From NCBI RefSeq assembly GCF_003112575.1, contig NZ_BEWC01000010.1, positions 372,001 to 436,000 of the forward strand: 64,000 nucleotides of DNA, read 5' to 3'. Position numbers and translations under genes: made by a program. Numbering within the stretch: position 1 is the first letter of the stretch; each line of letters begins with the position of its first letter. The notes under the pieces are model-generated. The model was not told the origin of the DNA, made no database searches, and worked only from the letters and a program-made list of their open reading frames with translations. Shown piece after piece: positions 42,671-52,180 of the stretch. The stretch comes from Streptomyces ardesiacus. GTDB lineage: Bacteria; Actinomycetota; Actinomycetes; Streptomycetales; Streptomycetaceae.

Positions 42671-43489
42671 TCAGGCGCGCCCCTGGAGACGGGCCGCCGT
42701 CTCCCTGATGTCCCCGAGGCGGGCCGCGAGGGCCGCTCCCGGGCAGCTCGTCGCGTAGCCGTCGTCGTGCCCCGCGACGGCGGGCAGCATGGCGGTGGCG
42801 CCCGCGGCGAACCGGCTGAGCCCGTTGCTGGAGACCAGCGCGACCTTCGCGCGCGGGTCGGTGCCGCTCTCGCCGAGTTTCCAGGCGGCCACGGCGGCGA
42901 TCGCGTCGGTCAGCTCGTCGGGCACGGGCACGCCCGCGGTGTAGGTGCCCAGGGCCGCGATCCCGGTGGTGCGGTGGTTGAAGCCCTGGGTGTGGGCGCC
43001 GGTCACCGCGCGGTCGATGCCGCCGGCGCGGCCCTCGTAGACGGTGCCGCAGCGGTCGATGACGAAGTTGTAGCCGATGTCGTCCCAGTCCCGGGCGCCG
43101 GTCTGCCCCTGGTACACGCCGCGCAGGATGGCCGGCACGTCGGCGCAGTCGTAGCCGTTGGGCGTGTCCGTGTGGTGGACGAAGACGGCGACGACCTCGT
43201 CGTCGTAGCGGGGCGCGGGCTGGGCGCGGGCGGCGCCGCCCAGCCAGACCGACCGGGGCACGATGTCGGGCCGGGGCGCGGTGTGCCGGCCGGTGGCGGC
43301 GGCCGGAGCGGCGGACTGCTCGTCGGCCGCCCGTTCCACGCCGCCCGCGCACAGGAAGAGCGCGGCGACGGCGGCCAGCCCGGGCAGGGCGCCGAGCAGC
43401 GCCCGTGCCGCAGCCGGCAGGTGCGCGGCGCCGGGTATGCGGGAGGTACGGCGCTCCCGGGCCCGGCGCGGTCCTCGCAAGACTGGCAT
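42671..43489 (-). CDS. PGRP-type N-acetylmuramoyl-L-alanine amidase, exported
   Basis: 272 residues. A basic N-terminus and one hydrophobic segment (about 28-50) form a signal or anchor. The PGRP/amidase_2 domain (about 75-265) has zinc ligands in VFVHHTDTPNGYDC and in GHDDGYATSCPG, plus DIGYNFVIDRCGTVYEGR. It should cleave the amide between N-acetylmuramic acid and the stem peptide in peptidoglycan. ATG 43489 (MPVLRGPRR) gives a sensible signal sequence. It is divergent from a MarP-like protease gene, starts 128 bp apart. Confidence 0.92.
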   Translation of the reverse strand: MPVLRGPRRARERRTSRIPGAAHLPAAARALLGALPGLAAVAALFLCAGGVERAADEQSAAPAAATGRHTAPRPDIVPRSVWLGGAARAQPAPRYDDEVVAVFVHHTDTPNGYDCADVPAILRGVYQGQTGARDWDDIGYNFVIDRCGTVYEGRAGGIDRAVTGAHTQGFNHRTTGIAALGTYTAGVPVPDELTDAIAAVAAWKLGESGTDPRAKVALVSSNGLSRFAAGATAMLPAVAGHDDGYATSCPGAALAARLGDIRETAARLQGRA

Positions 43490-43617
43490 GGTCCTACTGT
43501 CCGGCGGATCCGGTCTGTCCGCGATGTGTGGTGTGCCACCCGGTGGAACCATCGTCCCGGTGCACGACGTTTTCACGGTTGACCGCACACGTGCGCTCCG
43601 GCAGAAAGGCGGTTCGC

Positions 43618-44802
43618 GTGGACCTGCTCGACCTCGTGCTGGCGCTGGTGGTGCTGGCCTACGCGGCGTCCGGATACCGGCGCGGGCTGGTGGCCGGCTG
43701 TGTGTCGCTGGCCGGCTTCGTCGGCGGCGCGGTGCTCGGCGTGTGGCTGCTGCCGTGGGTGACGGACCAGGTGGAGCGCGGCTCGACCGGGGCGACGGTG
43801 GCCGCAGTGGTCACGGTGCTGCTGCCGGCGATGGTGGGACACGAACTCGCGGGACGCCTCGCGCTGCGGCTGCGCAGGGAGCTGGACGCCGGCCCGCTCC
43901 GGGTGGCCGACGGCGTCGGCGGGGCGGTGGCGAACGCGGCGGCGGCGCTGATCGTGGCGTGGGTGGCGGCGAGCGTGCTGGCGGCCTCCTCGTCCACGCT
44001 GCTCACCTCGGCGATCCGGGAGTCGAGCGTGCTGGGCGCGGTGCACCGGGCGATGCCGGCCACCACCCCCGCGTGGTTCTCCCGGGCGACGACCGCGCTG
44101 GCCGACGCCGGCTTCCCGCAGGTCTTCAACCCGTTCGAGCAGGAATCGGCCGCCGAGGTGGCCGAGCCCTCCGGCGACAGCGTCACGCCCGCGGCCACCC
44201 GGGCGGCCAAGCGCAGCACGGTGAAGGTGGAGGGCGTGACCGGCACCCAGGGCCGGGAGGGCAGCGGCTTCGTGTACGCGCCGGAGCACGTGATGACCAA
44301 CGCCCACGTGGTGGCCGGCATCGACGCCCCGAGCGTCCGGGTCGGCGGTGTGGGCCCGGCGTACGAGGCGCGGGTGGTGCTGTTCGACCCGGACAAGGAC
44401 GTGGCGGTGCTGTACGTCCCCGGTCTGAAGGCGCCGGTGCTGCGGTTCGACGAGGACGCCGCGCGCGGCGACGCGGCGGTGGTCGCGGGCTATCCGCAGG
44501 ACGGCGCCCTGGACCTGCGGGCGGCGACGGTGGCGAACCGGATCCGTGCCACCGGCCAGAACATCTACAACGACGCGAGCGTGACCCGGGAGATCTACTC
44601 GGTCCGTTCCACGGTCCGCCCCGGCAACTCGGGCGGACCGCTGCTGACCACGGACGGCCGGGTGTACGGCGTGGTGTTCGCCCGTTCCACCTCCGACCCG
44701 GAGACCGGCTACGTGCTGACGGCCGCCGAGGTGGCCCCGCAGGCGCGCGAGGCGGCGGACGCCACGCGGGCGGTGGACACCGGCGCGCCGGTCACGTCGT
44801 GA
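43618..44802 (+). CDS. MarP-like membrane serine protease (CvpA + trypsin domains)
   Basis: 394 residues. The N-terminal CvpA-like part has four hydrophobic helices (about 1-150). The extracytoplasmic protease domain has His in VMTNAHVVAG, Asp in PDKDVAVLYV and Ser in RPGNSGGPLL. This matches MarP of mycobacteria, which supports acid resistance by activating a peptidoglycan hydrolase. The divergent amidase gene makes a protease-hydrolase pair plausible here. GTG 43618 starts VDLLDLVLALVVLA, in keeping with the family. The end overlaps the acetyltransferase gene by 11 bp. Confidence 0.93.
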   Translation: MDLLDLVLALVVLAYAASGYRRGLVAGCVSLAGFVGGAVLGVWLLPWVTDQVERGSTGATVAAVVTVLLPAMVGHELAGRLALRLRRELDAGPLRVADGVGGAVANAAAALIVAWVAASVLAASSSTLLTSAIRESSVLGAVHRAMPATTPAWFSRATTALADAGFPQVFNPFEQESAAEVAEPSGDSVTPAATRAAKRSTVKVEGVTGTQGREGSGFVYAPEHVMTNAHVVAGIDAPSVRVGGVGPAYEARVVLFDPDKDVAVLYVPGLKAPVLRFDEDAARGDAAVVAGYPQDGALDLRAATVANRIRATGQNIYNDASVTREIYSVRSTVRPGNSGGPLLTTDGRVYGVVFARSTSDPETGYVLTAAEVAPQAREAADATRAVDTGAPVTS

Positions 44803-45325
44803 GCGCGGCCCCGGCCGGACCGTCCGGCCCGCCCGGACCGGTCAGCATCCTTCCCATCAGCACGTCGTCGACGTACCGCCCGTCGAGGTGGAACTCCTCG
44901 GGCTGCACGCCCTCGACGACGAAGCCCTCCGACTCGTAGAGCTTCCGGGCGGCCGTGTTGTGGCCGAGGACCCGCAGGGTGATGCGGCGGAAGCCCTTGT
45001 GCCGGGCGTCTTCGACGGCGGCCCGGACCAGGGCCCGCCCCACGCCGTGGCCGCGGGCGGCGCCGGAGACGGCGAGGCCGCGGATCTGGCGGACGTGGGT
45101 GTTGGAGGCCAACGGGGTGGGGAAGCCGAGGCGGACGTAGCCGACGACGGCGCCGTCGAGTTCGGCGACCAGGTGGGCGTCGGGTCCGCAGGTGTCGCGG
45201 AAGAAGGGGTCGTCCGGCGCCGGCGGGGGCGAGACGGCGTGCAGGTAGGACCAGGTCTCGAGGTCGATCGCGTGCAGCGGCTGCTCGTCCTCGGGCCTGG
45301 CGGGGCGTATGTACGGCGCTGGCAT
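44792..45325 (-). CDS. GNAT-family N-acetyltransferase
   Basis: 177 residues. The acetyl-CoA site is visible in IRGLAVSGAARGHGVGRALV, preceded by VAELDGAVVGYVRLG and followed by ITLRVLGHNTAARKLYESEGF, a full GNAT core. The acceptor is unknown. ATG 45325 (MPAPYIRPARPEDEQ) is chosen; GTG three codons upstream is possible. It is convergent with the MarP-like gene and divergent from the epimerase gene. Confidence 0.9.
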   Translation of the reverse strand: MPAPYIRPARPEDEQPLHAIDLETWSYLHAVSPPPAPDDPFFRDTCGPDAHLVAELDGAVVGYVRLGFPTPLASNTHVRQIRGLAVSGAARGHGVGRALVRAAVEDARHKGFRRITLRVLGHNTAARKLYESEGFVVEGVQPEEFHLDGRYVDDVLMGRMLTGPGGPDGPAGAALTT

Positions 45326-45397
45326 GACGGTCACTGTACGACGCGGTGCCGGGGACCGTTCCGTGGTTTTCGCCCGCCCACCCGGCAGGATGGGCCC

Positions 45398-46342
45398 ATG
45401 AACGACGTACGCGTGGACGGCTGGCACGAGGACGGACGCTCCGGCACGGGACGTTCCCGCATCGCGGTGGCCGGCGCGTCCGGTCTCATCGGCGGGGCGC
45501 TGGCGCGGTCCCTGACCGCCGACGGGCACGAGGTGGTGCGCCTGGTGCGGCACGCGCCCGGCGGCCCGCACGAGGTCCGCTGGGACCCCGAGAACGGGCG
45601 GGTGGACGCGGCCGGGCTCGACGGCTGCGACGCCGTGGTCAATCTGGCCGGGGCCGGGGTGGGCGACCGCCGCTGGACCGACGCGTACAAGACCCGCATC
45701 CGCAGCAGCCGGGTGCACGGCACGACGGCGCTCGCGGAGGCCGTGGCCGCGATGGAACGGCCGCCGCGGGTCTTCGTCAACGGCAGCGCGATCGGCTTCT
45801 ACGGCGAGACCGGCGACCGGCCCGTGGACGAGAGCGCGCCCGCCGGAGAGGGCTTCCTGCCGGGCCTGTGCGTGGAGTGGGAGGCCGCGGCGGCCCCGGC
45901 CCGGGAGGCGGGCGTGCGGACGGTGCTCGTCCGTACCGGGCTGGTCGTGGCCCGCGGGGGCGGTGCCTGGGGGCGGCTGTTCCCGCTCTTCCGGGCGGGG
46001 CTCGGCGGGAAGCTGGGCGACGGGTCGCAGTACTGGTCCTTCGTGGCGCTGCACGACGAGGTGGCGGCGATCCGGCACCTCCTGGACCGGGAGGACCTGT
46101 CCGGCCCGTTCAACCTGACCGCCCCTCAGCCGGTGACCAACCGTGCGGTGACGGTGGCCATGGGCCGGGTGCTGCACCGCCCGGCGCCGTTCGCGGTGCC
46201 CGCGCCGGTGCTGCGGGCGGTGCTCGGCGAGATGGCGGGCGACGTGCTGGGCAGCGCCCGGGTACTGCCGGCCCGCCTGCTGGAGTCGGGCTTCCGCTTC
46301 GCGTTCCCGGAGATCGACGGGGCGATCCGGGCGGCGCTGTAG
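45398..46342 (+). CDS. TIGR01777-family epimerase/dehydratase-like protein
   Basis: 314-residue SDR-type protein. NAD(P)-binding IAVAGASGLIGGALARSL, DAVVNLAGAGVGDRRW, the active-site region FVNGSAIGFYGETGD and the C-terminal DUF1731-like part (AVPAPVLRAVLGEMAGDVL) mark the YfcH/SulA (cell-division inhibitor) group of TIGR01777. The substrate is unknown. The start codon is ATG at 45398, preceded by GGCAGGATGGG. Confidence 0.9.
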   Translation: MNDVRVDGWHEDGRSGTGRSRIAVAGASGLIGGALARSLTADGHEVVRLVRHAPGGPHEVRWDPENGRVDAAGLDGCDAVVNLAGAGVGDRRWTDAYKTRIRSSRVHGTTALAEAVAAMERPPRVFVNGSAIGFYGETGDRPVDESAPAGEGFLPGLCVEWEAAAAPAREAGVRTVLVRTGLVVARGGGAWGRLFPLFRAGLGGKLGDGSQYWSFVALHDEVAAIRHLLDREDLSGPFNLTAPQPVTNRAVTVAMGRVLHRPAPFAVPAPVLRAVLGEMAGDVLGSARVLPARLLESGFRFAFPEIDGAIRAAL

Positions 46343-46557
46343 GCGCCCCCGGTGGCGTACCGGACCAGCACCGGGGCAGTACGGCCACCGCACCGGACCG
46401 GATCACAGCCGTATGCGACCGGTGTGCGACCGTGTACCGCCTCCGTGCGACTCCCCTTGACCGTTCCCGACCTTAACCTCGTGTCGAACTCGGGTATTCC
46501 TCAAGCCTGTTGGGGGCATGACGTTCCCAGCGGCCGCGCAACCTCGAGGAGGGGCAC

Positions 46558-47961
46558 GTGCTTGAGCCCGCGTACCAGGCGGACGTCGTCGTCGTGGGGG
46601 CCGGGATCGCCGGACTCGCCGCGGCGGAACGGCTGACCAGCGCAGGAGTGACGACCACGGTCCTGGAGGCCGCCCATGCGGTGGGCGGCCGGATGGCCAC
46701 CGAGAAGGTCGACGGTTTCCGGCTCGACAGAATCGGACAGCTGCTGTCCACGGCCTGTCCCGAACTGCGCCGCACCCCCGGGCTCGACGGCCTCGCGCTG
46801 CTGCCGTTCGCCCCCGGGGTCCTGCTGCACAGCGAGGGGCGGCACCATCGCGCGGGCGCTCCGGCGGGCGTACGAAGCGCGCGGGGCGCACTCCACGCGG
46901 TGCGCGCCCTCGCGAGCGCCCCCCGCTCGATGCCGGCGCCCCGGCGGGCGGGACACACGCCCGGAGCTCCCGGCGGGCCCGCCGCCGCGCCCCGCACCCG
47001 CGCGGGCGCCCCGCTCGGCACCGCCGTCGACCAGGCCCGGCTCGGCGCCGCGCTGGCCCGGCTCGCGCACACCCCGGCCGAACGGCTGCTGGCCCGCCCG
47101 GAGCTGCCCGCCGCACGGGCCCTGGCCGCCCGCGGGCTGCCGGGCCGCACGATCGAGGGCTTCCTGCGGCCGCTGCTCGCCGCCCTGCTGTACGACCCGG
47201 ACCTCACGACCTCCAGCCGGTGCGCGGACCTGGCGCTGCGCGCCTTCGCGGGCGGGCGGCTGGCGCTGCCGGAGGGCGGCGCGGAGGCCCTCCCGGAGCA
47301 CCTGGCGCGGTCGCTGCCGCCGGGCACCGTGCACACGGGGGTGCGGGTGACCTCGGTGGCGACCAACGCCGTGACCACCGCGGAGCACGGGGTCATCCGC
47401 TGCCGGGCCGTCCTGGTGGCGACCGACGCCCGCGCGGCGGCCGAGCTGCTGCCGGGCCTGAGGGTGCCGGACTTCCACCCGGTGACGGTGGTCCACCACA
47501 CGACCGACGAGCCGCCGGCGACCGGCGCGTCCCTGCTGCTCGACGCCGATCGCGGCGGCCCGGTCGCGCACACGGCGCAGATCAGCCGGGTGGACCCGTC
47601 GCGCGCCCCCGCCGGCCGCGTCCTGGTCTCGTCGACGGTCCTCGGCGCTCCCCCGCCCGACCTCGACACCGCCGTACGCATCCACCTGTCCCGCCTCTAC
47701 GGCACCCCGACCGCCCGCTGGGAGACCCTCGCCGTGCACCACACGCCCGAGGCGGTGCCCGCGATGCGCCCGCCGCACGACCCGCGCAGGCCGGTACGGC
47801 TGCTGGCCGGGCTGTACGTGTGCGGCGACCACCGCGACACCAGCAGCGTCCAGGGGGCCCTGCACTCGGGCCACCGGGCCTCGGCGGCGATCCTGTCCGA
47901 CCTGGGCGCGGACCGGCCGATGCACTCGGCGGAGGCCCTGGGCCCGGCTCGGGCGGCCTGA
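46558..47961 (+). CDS. FAD-dependent amine-oxidase-like oxidoreductase
   Basis: 467 residues with N-terminal FAD site VVVVGAGIAGLAAAERLTSAG, the HAVGGRM motif, and the C-terminal FAD motif CGDHRDTSSVQGALHSG, typical of the flavin amine oxidase / protoporphyrinogen oxidase fold. The middle region (about 95-180) is rich in Ala, Pro and Arg and may be a loop insertion. Substrate unknown. The GTG start at 46558 follows GAGGAGGGG. The 215-bp gap upstream contains TTGACC (46458-46463), a possible -35, without a clear -10. Confidence 0.88.
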   Translation: MLEPAYQADVVVVGAGIAGLAAAERLTSAGVTTTVLEAAHAVGGRMATEKVDGFRLDRIGQLLSTACPELRRTPGLDGLALLPFAPGVLLHSEGRHHRAGAPAGVRSARGALHAVRALASAPRSMPAPRRAGHTPGAPGGPAAAPRTRAGAPLGTAVDQARLGAALARLAHTPAERLLARPELPAARALAARGLPGRTIEGFLRPLLAALLYDPDLTTSSRCADLALRAFAGGRLALPEGGAEALPEHLARSLPPGTVHTGVRVTSVATNAVTTAEHGVIRCRAVLVATDARAAAELLPGLRVPDFHPVTVVHHTTDEPPATGASLLLDADRGGPVAHTAQISRVDPSRAPAGRVLVSSTVLGAPPPDLDTAVRIHLSRLYGTPTARWETLAVHHTPEAVPAMRPPHDPRRPVRLLAGLYVCGDHRDTSSVQGALHSGHRASAAILSDLGADRPMHSAEALGPARAA

Positions 47962-47991
47962 CGGCGTCCCGGGACGGCCCGCGCGGCCCGT

Positions 47992-49458
47992 CTACCCGAG
48001 GGCGGCCACCTTGTCCCGGTACCCCCGCACGGGTGCCGCGTCCCGGTACGGCTCCAGGCGGCGTTCGAAGTCGCGGACGTACTCCGTGGCGCGCACGGAG
48101 CGCATCTCGGCCGCCTGGCCCGCCGCCTCGGCGGCGAGCTGGCAGGCCTGGTCGAGTTCGCCGAGGCCGAGCCGGGCGGTGGCGAGCACGACCCGGCTGA
48201 AGAGGCGGCTGCGGGCGTAGACGGGGGAGCGCAGTTGCAGCGAGCGCTCCGCGTGCTGGGCGGCGGCGCGGAACTGCTGCAGGTCGCGGTGGCAGTGCCC
48301 GAACTCGTCGGCGAGCTGTGCCTCGTCGAAGAAGCGCGCCCAGTGCGGCACCTCGTCGCCGGGCCGGGCGGCCTCCAGCGCGCGCTCGGCCCGCACCAGG
48401 GCCGCGGTGCAGGCCCGCACCTCGCCGAGGACGGCATGCGCCCGCGCCTCCGCGGCGTGCAGCAGCGTCTGCACGACGGGCGGCGCCGAGGTCCCCACCC
48501 CCTGCTGCGCCACCCGCGTGAGCTGCACGGCCTCCCGCCCGTGCCCCAGGTAGACGGCCTGCCGGCTCATGGTGACCAGCACGTACGAGCCGTACGCCCG
48601 GTCCGCCGCCGCCTGGGACAGCCGCAGCGCCTGCACGAAGTAGCGCTGGGCGAGTCCGTGCGCGGCGATGTCGTACGACGTCCAGCCGGCCAGCCGGGTC
48701 AGGTCGGCGGCGGCGGCGAAGAGGCGCCGGCCGGTCTGCTCGCCGTAGGTGCCGCGCAGCATGGGCTCCAGCTCGTGCTCCAGGTAGCGCACGAGGGCCT
48801 GGCGGGCGTGTCCGCCGCCGTACCGGTCGTCGAGGCTGCGGAACAGCTCGCCGACCGAGCGCAGCGCGGACAGGTCGCCGCCGCCGACCCGCTGTCCCGG
48901 GCCGCGTTCGGCCTGGGCGGCCCGGCGTCTGGAGGGGTCGAGCGGGACGGCGGGCCTCGGGGTCGCGGGGCGGCCCTGGGCTGGGATGCGGACGGGCACC
49001 TCGGCGCGGGCCACCTTCTCGTCGGCGCGGCCGATCAGCCAGTCGCGGCTGGGCACGACGAGCCCGGCCGGGGTGAAGGCGATCTTCCGCAGCTCGGCGT
49101 GACTGCCGGAGTCCTTGCGCCACAGCCCGCCGACGATGTCGACCGCCTCTTCGGGGCTCCCGGCGAACTCCAGGCCCGCGTAGACGGGCGCGCACGCGTC
49201 CAGGCCGAGGTCCTGGGCGCTCAGGCGGCGGCCCAGGCGCCGGGTGAAGACCTCGGCGATCAGGGCCGGGGTGGTGCCGCGGGGCTGCTGGCCGCGCAGC
49301 CACCGGGTGACGGACGTCTTGTCATATCTCAGGTCCAGGCCGTGTTCGAGGCCGAGCTGGTCGACGCGACGCGCGAGACCCGCGTTCGAGAAGCCCGCTT
49401 CGGCGATGAGCGCGGCGAGCTGGCGGTTGGGGGTGCGCTGCGCGGGTCGTTCCGTCAT
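47992..49458 (-). CDS. NsdA-like transcriptional regulator with TPR-type C-terminal region
   Basis: 488-residue protein of the type annotated in Streptomyces as NsdA-like regulators. The N-terminus (RQLAALIAEAGFSNAGLARRV, TSVTRWLRGQQPRG) resembles a helix-turn-helix. The rest (about 200-480) is helical and repeat-rich like TPRs (AHGLAQRYFVQALRLSQAAAD, YLGHGREAVQLTRVAQ, HCHRDLQQFRAAAQHAERSL). Members influence antibiotic production and differentiation; the target here is unknown. The ATG start is at 49458. It is divergent from lipB (234-bp gap). Confidence 0.82.
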   Translation of the reverse strand: MTERPAQRTPNRQLAALIAEAGFSNAGLARRVDQLGLEHGLDLRYDKTSVTRWLRGQQPRGTTPALIAEVFTRRLGRRLSAQDLGLDACAPVYAGLEFAGSPEEAVDIVGGLWRKDSGSHAELRKIAFTPAGLVVPSRDWLIGRADEKVARAEVPVRIPAQGRPATPRPAVPLDPSRRRAAQAERGPGQRVGGGDLSALRSVGELFRSLDDRYGGGHARQALVRYLEHELEPMLRGTYGEQTGRRLFAAAADLTRLAGWTSYDIAAHGLAQRYFVQALRLSQAAADRAYGSYVLVTMSRQAVYLGHGREAVQLTRVAQQGVGTSAPPVVQTLLHAAEARAHAVLGEVRACTAALVRAERALEAARPGDEVPHWARFFDEAQLADEFGHCHRDLQQFRAAAQHAERSLQLRSPVYARSRLFSRVVLATARLGLGELDQACQLAAEAAGQAAEMRSVRATEYVRDFERRLEPYRDAAPVRGYRDKVAALG

Positions 49459-49692
49459 GGTGCGGTGCGGTCTCCTGCCTTCCGGGCGTTCGATTGCCCG
49501 GAGCGCCTGTGAGCAGCCCTTATGGCCTCGTGAACGGCGTGAATGTAGCGGAGAGTAAGCACCCGATCGCACAATTCGCCCGGCATTCATCCGATCGTGT
49601 GAGGATTGCCCGCCCGGCTGACGACGCGCGGACGGTCGTACAGTGGCGTGGGCACGCTTCGTGCCTTACGACCTTGCAGGGAGGCACGTGCC

Positions 49693-50493
49693 GTGAGTGA
49701 GCTGCGCTTCGTCCGGATGGGGTTCGGTGCCGAGCGCGTCGAGTACCAGGAGGCGTGGGACGAACAGCGCCGGGTGCACGCCGCGCGGTTCGCCGACGAG
49801 GTCCCCGACACCGTGCTGCTCCTCGAACACCCGCCGGTCTACACCGCCGGCCGGCGCACCGCGGACAGCGAACGGCCCCTGGACGGCACCCCGGTCGTCG
49901 ACGTGGATCGCGGCGGCAAGATCACCTGGCACGGCCCGGGCCAGCTCGTGGGCTACCCGATCCAGAAGCTCCCGCGCCCGGTCGACGTGGTGGCCCACGT
50001 CCGGCGCCTGGAGGAGGCCCTGATCCGCACCTGTGCGGAGTTCGGTCTGGAGACCACCCGCGTCGAGGGCCGCAGCGGCGTCTGGGTCCTCGGCGACCCG
50101 GTCGAGCAGCGCCCGGCGCTCGGCGGGCTCTCCCTGGACTTCGACCCCCGGCTGACCGACGAGGAGTTCGACCCCCGGCTCAACGGCCCCGAGTACGCCC
50201 CGTCCAACGCGGGCCAGCGCCGGGAGGACCGCAAGATCGCCGCCATCGGCATCCGGGTCGCCAAGGGCGTCACGATGCACGGCTTCGCGCTGAACGTGAA
50301 CCCCGACAACAAGTGGTTCGACAAGATCATCCCCTGCGGCATCCGCGACGCGGGCGTCGCCTCCCTGGCGAACGAACTGGGCCGCGACGTCACCATCGAG
50401 GAGGTCCTCCCGGTGGTGGAGCGCCACCTGCGGGACATCCTGGAGAACGCGGAACTCAAGCCCCGGGTGATCGAGAAGGCACCGGCGGCATGA
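49693..50493 (+). CDS. lipB: Octanoyltransferase
   Basis: 266-residue enzyme that moves octanoyl groups from acyl carrier protein to lipoyl domains, the first step of lipoate synthesis. Landmarks: [32 protein letters not shown], catalytic lysine in [12 protein letters not shown] and catalytic cysteine in [11 protein letters not shown]. An insert (about residues 142-180, [16 protein letters not shown]) lengthens the protein relative to E. coli LipB. GTG 49693 follows GGGAGG. It precedes lipA and serves the E2 protein at 35.1-36.9 kb. Confidence 0.96.
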   Translation: MSELRFVRMGFGAERVEYQEAWDEQRRVHAARFADEVPDTVLLLEHPPVYTAGRRTADSERPLDGTPVVDVDRGGKITWHGPGQLVGYPIQKLPRPVDVVAHVRRLEEALIRTCAEFGLETTRVEGRSGVWVLGDPVEQRPALGGLSLDFDPRLTDEEFDPRLNGPEYAPSNAGQRREDRKIAAIGIRVAKGVTMHGFALNVNPDNKWFDKIIPCGIRDAGVASLANELGRDVTIEEVLPVVERHLRDILENAELKPRVIEKAPAA

Positions 50494-50538
50494 ATACGGC
50501 CCGGCGCGCACCCGGCGCCGAGGGCATAAATCCACCCC

Positions 50539-50602
50539 GTCCGGCGTTTGGGGACGGGGCCCGTCAGGGCCGGAGCGGGGGCCTGGGGGCGGCAGCCCCC
50601 AG
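50539..50602 (+). repeat. Short dispersed intergenic repeat, family B, plus-orientation copy
   Basis: Core TCCGGCGTTTGGGGACGGGG, then GCCCGTCAGGGCC and a G-rich/C-rich stem (GGGGGC...GCCCCC). It is related to the minus-strand copy at 20841-20909. It lies in the 191-bp gap between lipB and lipA, where the stem could modulate read-through from lipB into lipA. Confidence 0.7.
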
Positions 50603-50684
50603 CAAGGCCAGCACCACCGCCGACCAACAAATCAACGGGCGTACCCTGAAGAACGCCGAAGAATCAATCGCTAGGGAGCCGGTC

Positions 50685-51638
50685 GTGTCCGCAGTCGCAC
50701 CCGACGGACGCAAGATGCTGCGCCTGGAGGTCCGCAACAGCCAGACCCCCATCGAGCGCAAGCCCGAGTGGATCAAGACCCGGGCGAAAATGGGTCCCGA
50801 GTACACCAAGATGCAGAACCTGGTGAAGAGCGAGGGCCTGCACACGGTCTGCCAGGAAGCCGGCTGTCCCAACATCTACGAGTGCTGGGAGGACCGCGAG
50901 GCGACCTTCCTCATCGGCGGCGACCAGTGCACCCGGCGCTGCGACTTCTGCCAGATCGACACCGGCAAGCCCGAGGCACTCGACCGCGACGAGCCGCGCC
51001 GCGTGGGCGAGTCCGTGGTCACGATGGACCTGAACTACGCCACCATCACCGGCGTCGCCCGCGACGACCTCCCCGACGGCGGCGCCTGGCTGTACGCGGA
51101 GACCGTGCGCCAGATCCACCAGCAGACCGCCGGCCGCGAGGCCGGCCGCACCAAGGTCGAGCTGCTGGCCCCCGACTTCAACGCGGTGCCGGAACTGCTC
51201 CGCGAGGTCTTCGACTCCCGCCCCGAGGTCTTCGCGCACAACGTCGAGACGGTCCCGCGGATCTTCAAGCGCATCCGCCCCGGCTTCCGCTACGAGCGCT
51301 CCCTGAAGGTCATCACGGACGCCCGCGACTACGGCCTGGTCACCAAGTCGAACCTGATCCTCGGCATGGGCGAGACCCGCGAGGAGATCAGCGAGGCGCT
51401 GAAGGAACTGCACGAGGCCGGCTGCGAACTGATCACCATCACCCAGTACCTGCGCCCGTCCGTGCGCCACCACCCCGTGGAGCGCTGGGTCAAGCCGCAG
51501 GAGTTCGTGGAGCTGAAGGAGGAGGCCGAGCAGATCGGTTTCTCCGGCGTGATGTCGGGCCCGCTGGTGCGGTCCTCGTACCGGGCGGGACGGCTCTACG
51601 GCATGGCCATGGAGCAGCGCCGGTCCGCCACCGTGTGA
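50685..51638 (+). CDS. lipA: Lipoyl synthase
   Basis: 317-residue radical-SAM enzyme that inserts two sulfur atoms into octanoyl-protein. Auxiliary-cluster cysteines are in [12 protein letters not shown] (CX4CX5C), the radical-SAM cluster in CTRRCDFC (CX3CX2C), and the C-terminal serine ligand in VRSSYRAG. It needs Fe-S clusters and sulfur, linking it to the desulfurase and ErpA genes in this window. GTG 50685 lies 8 bases after GGGAG. A far longer frame running back into lipB is an artefact. Confidence 0.97.
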   Translation: MSAVAPDGRKMLRLEVRNSQTPIERKPEWIKTRAKMGPEYTKMQNLVKSEGLHTVCQEAGCPNIYECWEDREATFLIGGDQCTRRCDFCQIDTGKPEALDRDEPRRVGESVVTMDLNYATITGVARDDLPDGGAWLYAETVRQIHQQTAGREAGRTKVELLAPDFNAVPELLREVFDSRPEVFAHNVETVPRIFKRIRPGFRYERSLKVITDARDYGLVTKSNLILGMGETREEISEALKELHEAGCELITITQYLRPSVRHHPVERWVKPQEFVELKEEAEQIGFSGVMSGPLVRSSYRAGRLYGMAMEQRRSATV

Positions 51639-51681
51639 ATTCCCGCACAAGCGCCTACTCGCCAGTAATGGCCGAGACGCC

Positions 51682-51726
51682 GCGGCCCCGACCGTCCTCG
51701 CTGATGAGGGCACCGGTCGGGGCCGC
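51682..51726. terminator. Terminator hairpin after lipA
   Basis: GCGGCCCCGACCG (51682-51694) pairs perfectly with 51714-51726; inside the loop CCTC and GAGG can also pair. Confidence 0.8.
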
Positions 51727-51882
51727 GCTCCCGTTCCGGGGCCCGGCGACGCGGATTCATGTCCGTTTGACCGGCGGGTCACGCCCTGGTAACACCAATC
51801 AGTGACCCTGGAATCACAGCACGTACACCACCGCGTACACCCGTCTCCGTACCCGGAGCCGTACCGAGGGGGGACCTTCACC

Positions 51883-52098
51883 ATGCAGGCCGCGCCCGTT
51901 CGCGTCACCGCAGTCCGTGCCACCGCCATCCCGTCGTTCACCACCGCCCTGCGGGCCGTCGAGTCGCTGCTGATGAGCGGCGGCCAGCGCACCGCCCGGC
52001 GCAACGCGTGGAACTCCGTTCTGGAGGACCGCCGCCGCGCCAAGGACCGGATCGAGACGGAGCGCGCGATGCGGCAGTCCGTCGTCGGCCGCCCCTGA
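51883..52098 (+). CDS. Small basic hypothetical protein
   Basis: 71 residues: an N-terminal half of apolar residues (VRVTAVRATAIPSFTTALRAVESLL) and a strongly basic helical second half (QRTARRNAWNSVLEDRRRAKDRIET). It may bind nucleic acid, but no domain is recognised. GAGGGGGG upstream supports ATG 51883; a GTG at 51802 would add 27 residues. The codon pattern matches real genes. Confidence 0.7.
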   Translation: MQAAPVRVTAVRATAIPSFTTALRAVESLLMSGGQRTARRNAWNSVLEDRRRAKDRIETERAMRQSVVGRP

Positions 52099-52180
52099 GC
52101 CCTGGATCCGGCCCTCCCGCCCTCCCGCCCGCCGGGCACTGCCGTCGTCGGCGCTTTCGGGGGCACGTAGACTTCGTGCC

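Noticed and set aside
49494-49700. A 68-codon plus-strand frame in the gap before lipB
   Set aside because: It overlaps the lipB ribosome binding site and start, has no ribosome binding site of its own and no recognisable domain.
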